Shown here: one piece after another, positions 8,807 to 17,800 of the stretch
Layout: every line of letters begins with the position of its first letter
Numbering within the stretch: position 1 is the first letter of the stretch
From: Streptomyces sp. CB02400
GTDB taxonomy: Bacteria > Actinomycetota > Actinomycetes > Streptomycetales > Streptomycetaceae
Assembly: GCF_001905725.1 (NCBI RefSeq)
Contig: NZ_LIWB01000002.1
Location: 295,607-359,606, forward strand
Direction of reading: 5' to 3'
Length of the DNA: 64,000 bases
Translations under genes and position numbers: made by a program
Notes under the pieces: model-generated
What the model was told of the DNA's origin: nothing
The model's database searches: none
Seen by the model: only the letters and a program-made list of their open reading frames with translations

Positions 8807-9853
8807 TCAGTCCCGCGGCCCCGCCGTGGACCCCCGCACCATCAACTCCCCCCGCACCGACGCGATCCCCCCATGCGGCGCCTCCTCCCGCCCCATGGCG
8901 ATCCGCCCCGCACGGGCCCCCGCCTCCGCCAACGGCAACCGCACCGTCGTCAGCGCCGGCACCGCGTCGATGCTGAACGGCAGATCGTCGAACCCGGCCA
9001 CCGACACATCGTCCGGAATCCGCAGCCCCGAGTCCCGCAGCGCCGCGCACGCCCCCAGCGCGACGGAGTCGTTCGCCGCGACCACGGCCGTCAACGACGG
9101 ATCACGCCGCAGGAGTTCGAGCGTCGCCTCGTACCCCGACCGCCGGTCGTACCGGCCGTGCACGGTCCACCGGGCGTCCTCCTCGATGCCGTGCGCGGCC
9201 AGCGCGTCCCGGTGCCCCTCGAGCCGGTGCCGTGTCGTGGTCCGTTCCAGGGGCCCCGCGATGTACCCCAGCCGCCGGTGCCCCAGCCCGATCAGGTGCT
9301 CGGTGAGTTCCCGTCCGCCGCCCCGGTTGTCGAAGGTCAGCGCGATCGCCCCGGTCTCCGCCGCCGGCGGTCGGCCGCACAGCACCACCCGGGTCCCGGC
9401 GTCCGCCAGTTTCCGCAGCTTCGCGTCCATGGCCGCCTTGTGCGGCGCGTCCTCGATCGCGCCACCGGTCAGCACCACCGCCGCCGCCCGCTGCCGCTGG
9501 AGCAGCGTGAGATAGGTCAGTTCGCGTTCGGGCGAGCCGCCCGTGTTGCAGACGACCGCGAGTCTCTCCCCGCCCGCGCGCCCGCCCGGACCGCCGATCT
9601 CCGCCTGGATCGCGCTCGCCATGATCCCGAAGAACGGGTCGGCGATGTCGTTCACCAGGATGCCCACCAGGTCGGAGGTGGCGGCGGCCAGGGCGCTCGC
9701 GGGGCCGTTGAGGACGTAGTCCAGCTCGTCCACGGCCTTCAGCACCCGTTCACGGGTGGACGCGGCCACGGGATAGTTCCCGTTGAGCACGCGCGACACC
9801 GTCGCGGGGGAGACCTGCGCCCGTGCCGCCACGTCCGCCAGGGTCACCGTCAT
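8807..9853 (-). CDS. LacI-family transcriptional repressor of the divergent catabolic operon
   Basis: A 348-residue LacI/GalR regulator with GGAGG nine bases before its ATG. The N-terminal helix-turn-helix reads TLADVAARAQVSPATVSRVLNG with the hinge helix near residue 50 (NGPASALAAA), then a periplasmic-binding-like effector domain (DLVGILVNDIADPFFGIMAS and FDNRGGGRELTEHL) and the usual GFDDLPF near the C-terminus. It is transcribed away from the dehydrogenase-DUF993-isomerase operon; an AAGCGCTT site, the core of many LacI operators, lies in the shared upstream region. It most likely represses that operon and itself until a sugar or cyclitol inducer is present. Confidence 0.9.
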   Translation of the reverse strand: MTVTLADVAARAQVSPATVSRVLNGNYPVAASTRERVLKAVDELDYVLNGPASALAAATSDLVGILVNDIADPFFGIMASAIQAEIGGPGGRAGGERLAVVCNTGGSPERELTYLTLLQRQRAAAVVLTGGAIEDAPHKAAMDAKLRKLADAGTRVVLCGRPPAAETGAIALTFDNRGGGRELTEHLIGLGHRRLGYIAGPLERTTTRHRLEGHRDALAAHGIEEDARWTVHGRYDRRSGYEATLELLRRDPSLTAVVAANDSVALGACAALRDSGLRIPDDVSVAGFDDLPFSIDAVPALTTVRLPLAEAGARAGRIAMGREEAPHGGIASVRGELMVRGSTAGPRD

Positions 9854-10027
9854 GTCTCGTCCTCCGCCTCGCGCGTTCGCCGTACGCCGTCGTACACATC
9901 CACGCCCACACCCGTGGTTCCGAGCAGACCCTACGGCCATCCGCGCGGTTGTTCGCCCCCTCGAACAACTCGGCTCCGCCGTGGTCTTGTCCACACCACC
10001 GTTCAGAGGCTAGCTTCTCTCTACATA

Positions 10028-10039
10028 GAAAGCGCTTGC
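10028..10039. promoter_or_regulatory. Candidate LacI-type operator
   Basis: GAAAGCGCTTGC contains the perfect palindrome AAGCGCTT (10030-10037) with the central CG typical of LacI/GalR operators. It lies 58 bases before the dehydrogenase start and 175 bases from the divergent lacI start. Confidence 0.6.
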
Positions 10040-10096
10040 TGTCACGCTCACCAGTGGGGCGTACGCGGCGCGCGAACCGCGTACGAAGGGAATGAC

Positions 10097-11248
10097 GTGA
10101 CACGCAAGACGGTGCGTATCGCCATGAACGGTGTGACCGGGCGCATGGGCTACCGCCAGCACCTCGTCCGCTCCATCCTGGCCCTGCGCGAGCAGGGCGG
10201 CCTCGACCTCGGTGACGGCACCGTGCTGTGGCCGGAGCCGATCCTGGTCGGCCGGCGGGAGCACGCGCTGAAGGCGCTGGCCGAACGGCACGGACTCGAG
10301 CACATCTCGACGGACGTGGACGCGGTCCTCGCCGACGACAGCGTCGACATCTACTTCGACGCCCAGGTGACCTCGGCCCGCGAGGAGGCGATCAAGAAGG
10401 CGATCGCGGCCGGCAAGCACATCTACACCGAGAAGCCGACCGCCACCGGCCTCGACGGCGCCCTGGAACTCGCCCGCCTGGCGAACGCGGCCGGCATCAA
10501 GCACGGCGTCGTCCAGGACAAGCTCTTCCTCCCCGGCCTGCTCAAGCTGAAGCGCCTCATCGACGGCGGCTTCTTCGGCCGCATCCTCTCCGTGCGCGGC
10601 GAGTTCGGCTACTGGGTCTTCGAGGGCGACTGGCAGGAGGCCCAGCGCCCGTCCTGGAACTACCGCAGCGAGGACGGCGGCGGCATCGTCGTCGACATGT
10701 TCCCGCACTGGGAGTACGTGCTGCACGAGCTGTTCGGCCGCGTGAGGTCCGTACAGGCCCTCACCGCCACCCACATCCCGCAGCGCTGGGACGAGAACGG
10801 CAAGCCCTACGACGCCACCGCCGACGACGCCGCCTACGGTGTCTTCGAACTGGACGGCGGCGCCGTCGCCCAGATCAACTCCTCCTGGGCGGTCCGCGTC
10901 AACCGCGACGAACTGGTCGAGTTCCAGGTCGACGGCACCGAGGGCTCGGCCGTCGCCGGCCTGCGCAACTGCCGTGTCCAGCACCGCAGCGCCACCCCCA
11001 AGCCGGTCTGGAACCCGGACATCCCCGCCACCGAGGTCTTCCGCGACCAGTGGCAGGAGGTCCCGGACAACGGCGAGTTCGACAACGGCTTCAAGGCCCA
11101 GTGGGAGCTGTTCCTGCGCCACGTCTACGCCGGCGCCCCCTACCACTGGGACCTGCTGGCCGGCGCCCGCGGTGTCCAGCTCGCCGAGCTGGGCCTGAAG
11201 TCCTCGGCCGAGGGCCGCCGCCTCGACGTGCCGGAGATCGCGCTGTGA
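10097..11248 (+). CDS. Gfo/Idh/MocA-family NAD(P)-dependent oxidoreductase
   Basis: A 383-residue dehydrogenase. The N-terminal Rossmann region is unusual for the family: RIAMNGVTGRMGYRQHLVRS, with G-x-T-G-R-M-G as the nucleotide loop. The catalytic motif IYTEKPTATG follows at about residue 115 (the Lys of EKP is the conserved catalytic residue) and the C-terminal substrate domain includes GGGIVVDMFPHWEYVLHELF, where the Asp and His are expected to act on the substrate. Start GTG at 10097 has AAGGGA upstream. It is the first gene of a three-gene operon and overlaps the next start as GTGA. Likely oxidises a sugar or cyclitol hydroxyl. Confidence 0.88.
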   Translation: MTRKTVRIAMNGVTGRMGYRQHLVRSILALREQGGLDLGDGTVLWPEPILVGRREHALKALAERHGLEHISTDVDAVLADDSVDIYFDAQVTSAREEAIKKAIAAGKHIYTEKPTATGLDGALELARLANAAGIKHGVVQDKLFLPGLLKLKRLIDGGFFGRILSVRGEFGYWVFEGDWQEAQRPSWNYRSEDGGGIVVDMFPHWEYVLHELFGRVRSVQALTATHIPQRWDENGKPYDATADDAAYGVFELDGGAVAQINSSWAVRVNRDELVEFQVDGTEGSAVAGLRNCRVQHRSATPKPVWNPDIPATEVFRDQWQEVPDNGEFDNGFKAQWELFLRHVYAGAPYHWDLLAGARGVQLAELGLKSSAEGRRLDVPEIAL

Positions 11249-12399
11249 CCCTCCACCTGCCCGACGCGAACGGCACCCTGCGCGCCTACGAGCCCCGCAC
11301 CGAGCCCCTCGCCACCACGCCCGGAGCCTCCTTCACCTCCCGTACGGTCTTCTCGGCCGCGCACGTCGTCGCCGACCCGTACGCGGACGTGTCACCCGAC
11401 TCACCGGCCGCCGTCGACTGGGACGCCACCCTCGCCTTCCGCCGCCACCTGTGGTCGCACGGGCTCGGTGTCGCCGAGGCGATGGACACCGCCCAGCGCG
11501 GCATGGGCCTGGACTGGGCGGGCGCGGCCGAGCTGATCCGCCGCTCCGCCGCCGAGGCGAAGGCCGTCGGCGGCCGTATCGCCTGCGGCGTGGGCACCGA
11601 CCAGCTCACCGCCGCCGCCACCCTCGCCGAGGTCCGGGCGGCCTACGAGGAACAGCTCGCGGTCGTCGAGGAGTCCGGCGCGCAGGCCATCCTGATGGCG
11701 TCCCGCGCGCTGGCCGCGACGGCGCAGGGCCCGGACGACTACCTGGAGGTCTACGGCCACCTCCTCCGCCAGGCCGCCGAGCCCGTGATCCTGCACTGGC
11801 TGGGCCCGATGTTCGACCCGGCCCTCGAGGGCTACTGGGGATCGGAAGACCTCGACGCGGCCACCGACACCTTCCTGGAGGTCATCGCCGCCCACCCCGA
11901 CAAGGTCGACGGCATCAAGGTCTCGCTCCTCGACGCCCAGCGCGAGATCGACCTGCGCCGCCGCCTGCCGCAGGGCGTACGGTGCTACACCGGCGACGAC
12001 TTCAACTACCCCGAGCTGATCGCCGGCGACGAGCAGGGCTTCAGCCACGCCCTGCTCGGCATCTTCGACCCGCTCGGCCCGCTCGCGGCGGAAGCGGTCC
12101 GCGTCCTCGACACCGGGAACACGGAGGGCTTCCGCGCCCTCCTCGACCCGACCGTCGAACTCTCCCGCCACCTCTTCCAGGCCCCCACCCGCTTCTACAA
12201 GACGGGCGTGGTCTTCCTCGCCTGGCTGGCCGGTCACCAGTCCCACTTCACGATGGTCGGCGGCCTCCAGTCGGCCCGCTCCCTGCCGCACTTCGCCCGC
12301 GCCTACGAACTCGCCGACGGCCTCGGCCTGTTCCCCGACCCCAAGCTCGCCGAGGAACGCATGAGGACCCTGCTGCACCTGTACGGAGTGACCCCATGA
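11245..12399 (+). CDS. DUF993 family protein (dihydrodipicolinate-synthase-like barrel)
   Basis: A 384-residue protein matching DUF993, a family related to the DHDPS/N-acetylneuraminate lyase aldolases. Visible blocks are RRHLWSHGLGVAEAMDTAQR, ILHWLGPMFDPAL, KVDGIKVSLLD (a lysine at the end of a strand, in the place of the Schiff-base lysine of the superfamily) and YTGDDFNYPELI. Start GTG overlaps the dehydrogenase stop by four bases and its own stop overlaps the next ATG by four, so the three genes are translationally coupled. By context it cleaves or dehydrates the oxidised sugar-like intermediate; no activity is established to my knowledge. Confidence 0.85.
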   Translation: MTLHLPDANGTLRAYEPRTEPLATTPGASFTSRTVFSAAHVVADPYADVSPDSPAAVDWDATLAFRRHLWSHGLGVAEAMDTAQRGMGLDWAGAAELIRRSAAEAKAVGGRIACGVGTDQLTAAATLAEVRAAYEEQLAVVEESGAQAILMASRALAATAQGPDDYLEVYGHLLRQAAEPVILHWLGPMFDPALEGYWGSEDLDAATDTFLEVIAAHPDKVDGIKVSLLDAQREIDLRRRLPQGVRCYTGDDFNYPELIAGDEQGFSHALLGIFDPLGPLAAEAVRVLDTGNTEGFRALLDPTVELSRHLFQAPTRFYKTGVVFLAWLAGHQSHFTMVGGLQSARSLPHFARAYELADGLGLFPDPKLAEERMRTLLHLYGVTP

Positions 12400-13229
12400 C
12401 CGCCGACCTCACCCGCTTCAGCATCAACCAGATGACGGTCAAGCAGCTCTCGCTGCCGGAACTCGTCGACGCCTGCCGTGACCTGGGCGTACCGGGCGTC
12501 GGCCTGTGGCGCGAGCCCGTCCAGGCGTACGGCGTGGAGGCGGCCGCGAAACTGGTCCGCGACGCGGGTCTGGCGGTGACGACCCTGTGCCGGGGCGGCT
12601 TCCTCACCGCGATCGATCCCGGCGAACGGGCGGCGGCCCTGGCCGACAACCGCCGCGCCGTCGACGAGGCGGCCACGCTCGGCACCGACACCCTGGTCCT
12701 GGTCTCGGGCGGCCTGCCGGCCGGCTCCAAGGACCTGCGCGGCGCCCGCGAGCGCATCGCCGACGCGCTCGCCGAACTCGGCCCCTACGCCGAGGAGCAC
12801 GGGGTGAGACTGGCCATCGAGCCGCTGCACCCCATGTTCGCCTCCGACCGGTGCGTGGTCTCGACGCTCACCCAGGCCCTGGACATCGCGGAACGCTTCC
12901 CCGCCCACCAGGTCGGCGTCACGGTCGACACGTACCACATCTGGTGGGACGACCAGGCCCCCGCCCAGATCGCCCGCGCGGGCGCCCAGGGCCGCATCCA
13001 CACCTTCCAGCTCGCCGACTGGACCACCCCGCTGCCCGAGGGCGTCCTCAACGGCCGCGGCCAGATCGGCGACGGCGCGGTCGACATGCGGGAGTGGAAG
13101 GGCCACGTGGAGGCGGCCGGTTACACCGGCCCCATCGAGGTCGAACTGTTCAACGACACGATCTGGGCCCGCGACGGCCGCGAGGTCCTCGCCGAGACGG
13201 CGGCCCGCTTCGTGGAGCACGCGGGCTAG
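12396..13229 (+). CDS. Sugar phosphate isomerase/epimerase, TIM barrel
   Basis: A 277-residue xylose-isomerase-like barrel, distinct from the one at 7754-8554. The metal-binding pattern is visible: LAIEPLHPMF (Glu), VGVTVDTYHIWW (Asp, His), IHTFQLADW (His) and GPIEVELFNDTIW (Glu). The ATG overlaps the DUF993 stop. It closes the operon and probably isomerises or epimerises the keto-sugar made by the dehydrogenase. Its last 43 bases before the stop are found again, 39 of 43 identical, at 26640-26682 on the far side of the ESX locus. Confidence 0.87.
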   Translation: MTADLTRFSINQMTVKQLSLPELVDACRDLGVPGVGLWREPVQAYGVEAAAKLVRDAGLAVTTLCRGGFLTAIDPGERAAALADNRRAVDEAATLGTDTLVLVSGGLPAGSKDLRGARERIADALAELGPYAEEHGVRLAIEPLHPMFASDRCVVSTLTQALDIAERFPAHQVGVTVDTYHIWWDDQAPAQIARAGAQGRIHTFQLADWTTPLPEGVLNGRGQIGDGAVDMREWKGHVEAAGYTGPIEVELFNDTIWARDGREVLAETAARFVEHAG

Positions 13230-13247
13230 GAGCCGCACGCGGCGATC

Positions 13248-13311
13248 CGGGTCTTGTGCGGGGCCCGGGTTCTGCCCGCGTGGCGTCCCGGGTCCTGTGC
13301 ACGGCCCGGGT
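13248..13311 (+). repeat. Imperfect 23-base direct repeat after the isomerase gene
   Basis: Copies at 13248-13270 and 13289-13311 begin CGGGTCYTGTGC and end GGCCCGGGT, with three mismatches, in the 170-base interval between the isomerase stop and the end of the convergent ESX locus. The interval is otherwise empty. Function unknown; it lies at the inferred left border of the ESX island. Confidence 0.5.
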
Positions 13312-13399
13312 CGCCGCGCGCGGAGGCGCGGGGCGCGGGAGAAGCTCTGGGGAGAGGTCTTCCCGTGCCCTGTCGTCCCGTCCCGCGTGGAGCACACCG

Positions 13400-14806
13400 T
13401 CAGGCCTCCGCCCCCGCACCCGGCACACCGGCCCGTAGATGCGCCGCCAGGCGGTGCAGCTCGACGAGGGCACCGGCGTCCGACCCGTCCCCCAGCGGGT
13501 AGTGCAGGGCCGGTCCGGACGCGGGCCCCAGGACGACGGGCCGTACCTCGACGGGCGGGCGACGGGCATGGGTGAGGCCGATGCCCCGTACGTCCCGCGC
13601 GCCCAGGGTGAAGGCGACCGGGACGGGAGGGGCCTGGAGCACGGGTCCCGTGGTGAGGTCACGGGAGGCCCGCCGCACCGAGGTCAGCATCGTCGTCAGA
13701 CCGTGCTCCGCGACGAGCACCTCGGCGAGCGGGGCGATCGCCTCCAGGGGCGGTTCCTCACCCTCCCCGTATCCGAGGACGAGCGTCACGTCCTGCTCGA
13801 CCCCGGCGGTCGTCCGCGTGACCCGGATCCACGCCAGCGCGGGCCGGTCGGGATGCCCCGTCACGATCAGATGGGTCGGCTCGGGGGCCCGGTCACGGGC
13901 CAGACCGGTCAGCCGACGCGGCGACCAGGGCAGGTTGACGGGTTCCGCGGTGCCCCAGCCGGCCGGCGCCGAGCCGGTGAGCGCGCGCCAGGCGGTCTCG
14001 AGCCCTTCGCCCAGGACGACGTCCTCGTGCGCGGGGAGCGTCGTACGGAACGCCACGACGAGCTGCCGGTCACCCGACGGGGACGTCCGGCCGAACGCCT
14101 CGGCGACCGGGGCCGTGCCGTCCGCCCCGGGCACGGGCGCGAACGTCCCGTCCCGCCAGCGCAGCACCGCCCCGGACAGCCCGTCGTAATAGCCCTGATC
14201 CGGGTCCTGGACGACCCAGCGGTTGGGCACTTGGAGGAGGGTGGCACGGGCCGGGGCACTGAGCCGGACGTGCGGCGGGGTGACGATCTGCAGGGCACGG
14301 TCCGATCCGGAGGTGCCGCGCAGCACCTCGGAGAGCCAGGTGGTCAGGGCCAGGACCGGCCGGTCGGCCAGGACGACGGACGTGCTGTCGGTGAGGACGT
14401 CCACGACCGGTTGTCCGTCGTCCGGCGCGACGGCCGCGCGCACGTCCACGACCTCGGTGCCCGCCGGCCCGGGCCAGGTGCTGCCGCCCAGCAGCAGGGC
14501 GAGCCGCCCGCACACGGATCCCGCCAGCCGCTCGGCCTCGGGCACGGCGCCGGAGGCCCGGACCTCGGTCCACCAGAACGGCACGGGCACGTCCCGGCCG
14601 AGCAGCCGTTCGGCCTCCCCGGGGACCTGGACCAGCAGCGGGGCCTCCACGGACACGAGGGGCCTGCCGTCCGGGGCGCACAGCCGCAGCACGGCGCCTC
14701 CGGAGCCGGCGGTCACGCCCGCCCCGGGGCCGCCCGCGTACAGGCCGGTCAGCAGGGCCCAGGTGTCCGGCATCCTCGGGGTGAGGGCGATGACGTCCTT
14801 GGTCAC
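13400..14806 (-). CDS. ESX-locus accessory protein, DUF6177-like
   Basis: A 468-residue protein starting with GTG at 14806 (GGAGAA seven bases upstream), its start overlapping the eccC stop as GTGA. No transmembrane segment or catalytic motif is visible. I recognise it only as the kind of protein that follows EccC in Streptomyces type VII loci (annotated there, as far as I recall, as DUF6177). It has no N-terminal helices, so it is not EccE. The coupling to eccC suggests it works with that ATPase in the cytoplasm. Function unknown. Confidence 0.65.
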   Translation of the reverse strand: MTKDVIALTPRMPDTWALLTGLYAGGPGAGVTAGSGGAVLRLCAPDGRPLVSVEAPLLVQVPGEAERLLGRDVPVPFWWTEVRASGAVPEAERLAGSVCGRLALLLGGSTWPGPAGTEVVDVRAAVAPDDGQPVVDVLTDSTSVVLADRPVLALTTWLSEVLRGTSGSDRALQIVTPPHVRLSAPARATLLQVPNRWVVQDPDQGYYDGLSGAVLRWRDGTFAPVPGADGTAPVAEAFGRTSPSGDRQLVVAFRTTLPAHEDVVLGEGLETAWRALTGSAPAGWGTAEPVNLPWSPRRLTGLARDRAPEPTHLIVTGHPDRPALAWIRVTRTTAGVEQDVTLVLGYGEGEEPPLEAIAPLAEVLVAEHGLTTMLTSVRRASRDLTTGPVLQAPPVPVAFTLGARDVRGIGLTHARRPPVEVRPVVLGPASGPALHYPLGDGSDAGALVELHRLAAHLRAGVPGAGAEA

Positions 14807-17800
14807 GACTTCTCCTCTCCGGCTCCGGCCAGCGCGGTCTGGACGAGCCGGTGGTTCCGGCCGCGGCGGACCAGGGTGCCGCGGCCGGGTGGCTGCCGGG
14901 AGGCGTACAGGCCGGGGAAGAGCTGTCCCTCGGTGCGGTCGCCGGTCATCACCAGGGCGGTGGCGCCCGTCTCGCGCAGTGTGGTCAGGAGCGGTTCGTA
15001 CAGAGCGCGGGAGGCTCCCGCGGTGCGGCGCGCCAGCACGAAGTGCAGGCCGATGTCCTGCGCGGAGGACACGTACGGCAGGAAGGGCGCGAGGGGCTGT
15101 TGTCCGGCGGTGGTGAGGATGTCGTAGTCGTCGACGAGGATGACGATCCGCGGGCCCCGGAAGGCGGGTTCGCCGGTCTCGGGAGCGTCCGGGTCGGCGG
15201 TCTCCGGCATCCGCTTCCGGAGTTCGGCGGCGATGCCCGTGGAGAGGGCGGAGGCGAGCGTGGCGTTGTGGGCGTAGCCGCCCCGGTACGGTTCCGGGAC
15301 GACGCCGCGCAGGCCGCGACGGGGGTCGAAGACACCGAAGACCAGCTCGTCGTCGGAGTACCGTTCGACGAGCCCGGCGACGATCAGCTTCAGCAGGTTC
15401 GTCTTGCCGCACTCGTTGTCGCCGAGGACCAGCAGGTGCTGGTCGCCGCCGAAGAGGTCGAGCAGCACGGGGGCGAGGGCGTCCTGGTCGAGGCCGACCG
15501 GTATCCGCCGCGGTTCGGCGGCCGGCGAGGGCAGCCGGGCCGCCGGCAGCCGGGCCGGCAGCACCCGCACCGGGGCGGCGGGCTCGCCGTGCCAGGTGGC
15601 GCGCACCGTCCGGGCCGCCTCGTCCAGGGCCGGGCCCAGGTCACCGGTCGTGGGCGAGCCGTCGATACGGGGCAGGGCGGCCTGCGCGAACAGTCTGCCG
15701 TCGGTCAGCACCCGGCCGGGAACGTCCGGCGAGAGGGTCTCGGAGAGCTTGCGGTCGACGGAGGAGTCGGCGGGGTCGTTCAGGCGCAGCTCGACGCGGG
15801 TGCCGAAGAGCGACTGGGTGGCGATGCGGACGTCGTTCCAGCGCAGCATGCCCGCCACCACGTGGATGCCGTAGCCGCCGCCCCGCTTCAGCAGGTCGGC
15901 GACCGGCTCGTCGAGGTCGGCGAAGTCGTCGCGCAGCGCGCCGAAGCCGTCGACCACGAGGACGACGTCGGTGGAGCCGAGCTGCGGCAGCCGGCCCTGG
16001 GCGCGGAGCCGGCGGAGCTGGTCGACGGAGTCGATGCCGTGCTCGCGGAAGACCGCCTCGCGCTCGTCGAGCATGGCGCGCACCTCGGCGACCGTACGGG
16101 CCGCGCGTTCCCGGTCGGCCCGTCCGGCGACCCCGCCGACGTGCGGCAGGGCGGCCAGCGCCGACAGGCCGCCGCCGACCAGGTCCAGGCCGTACACGGC
16201 GACGTCGCGGGGCGTGTGGGTGACCGCCAGGGACAGCACGAGGGTCCGCAGCAGCGTGGTCTTGCCGGACTGGGGGCCGCCGATCACGGCCACGTGACCG
16301 CCGGCCGTGGTCAGGTCCAGCACCCACTGGCCCTGCCACTGCCGGGCCGGGTCGTCGAGCACGCCGAGCGGCACCCGCATACCGCCCGTGGCACGCGCCA
16401 GGCGCAGCCCGTGCTCGGAGACCCGGGCCGGTCCGGCGACCGCGTCCAGGGTGACGGCGTCCGGCAGCGGGGGCAGCCAGATGCGGCGCACGGCGGGCGC
16501 GGCGCCGGCGAGCCGGCCGACCATCAGGGACAGGACGGCCGGGCCGGTCTCCCGACGGGCGGCGGCGGGTTCCTCCTCCGGCTCCTCGGTCCGCTCCGCG
16601 GTGTTGTACGCCGGGTAGGGCAGGGCGAGCGGCTCCTCGTCCCGCTGCTCGAGCACCGCGGGGCCGCGGTGGACGCCGGAGACGTACCCGGCCTTGAACC
16701 GTTCGTAGGTGGAGGTGTCGACCTTCAGATAGCCGAATCCGGGCAGGGGCGGCAGATGGAAGGCGTCGGTGGTGTCGAGGACCGTGCGGGACTCGTCGGC
16801 GGAGAAGGTGCGCAGGCCCAGCCGGTACGACAGGTAGGTGTCCAGGCCCTTGAGCCTGCCGCCCTCGATGCGCTGGCTGGACAGCAGCAGATGGACGCCG
16901 ATGGAGCGGCCGATGCGTCCGATGGACAGGAACAGGTCGATGAAGTCCGGCTTCGCGGTGAGGAGTTCGCCGAACTCGTCGATGACGACGAACAGGTGCG
17001 GGAGCGGTTCGAGGTCCGGCCTCTCCGTCGCGCGCAGTACGGCGTAGTGACCGATGTCGGCGACGTTCCCGGCGTCCTTCAGGACCTGCTGGCGGCGCTT
17101 GACCTCGCCGGCGAGGCTGGTGTGGACGCGTTCGACGAGCCCGGCCCGGTTCTCCAGGTTGGTGATCATGCCGGCGGTGTGCGGGAGTTCGGCGAAGGGG
17201 GCGAACGTGGCGCCGCCCTTGTAGTCGACCAGGACGAGCGACAGGTCCTCGGGGGAGTGGGTGGCGGCCAGGGCGAGGACGAGGGTGCGCAGGAGCTCGC
17301 TCTTGCCGGAACCGGTCGCGCCCACGCACAGTCCGTGCGGACCCATACCGAGCTGGGACGACTCCTTCAGATCCAGCAGGACCGGCTCGTGCCGGTCCGT
17401 CAGCCCGATGGGCACGCGGAGGAAGTCCCGTTCGCTGCGGGGCTTCCACAGGGCGGGCAGGTCGAGGTCGGCGGGGTCGGCGATGCCGAGGAGCGCGGGG
17501 AAGTCGACCGGCCCGGTGACGGGGCTTCCCTCGGCGACGGACTCCGGGGACAGCCGTAGCGGGGCCAGCAGCCGGGCGACGCCCTCCGCCCCGGCCGCGG
17601 TGACCGGGTCGACGGTGCCTTCGGCGGTGCCCGGCGCGGAGGCGTCCCCGGCGGCGGAACCGCGCAGGTCCTCGACGACCACCCGCTCGCCGTGGACGGT
17701 GATGCGCACGCTCACCTCGTCCGGCTCGTGGACCTGCTCCTGGAGGAGGTGCACCACGGTGACCCCCATGTCCGGCAGCCCGACCGCCGAGTCCGGGCGG

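Noticed and set aside
13400..14806. EccE assignment for the gene after eccC
   Set aside because: EccE has two N-terminal membrane helices; this protein has none.
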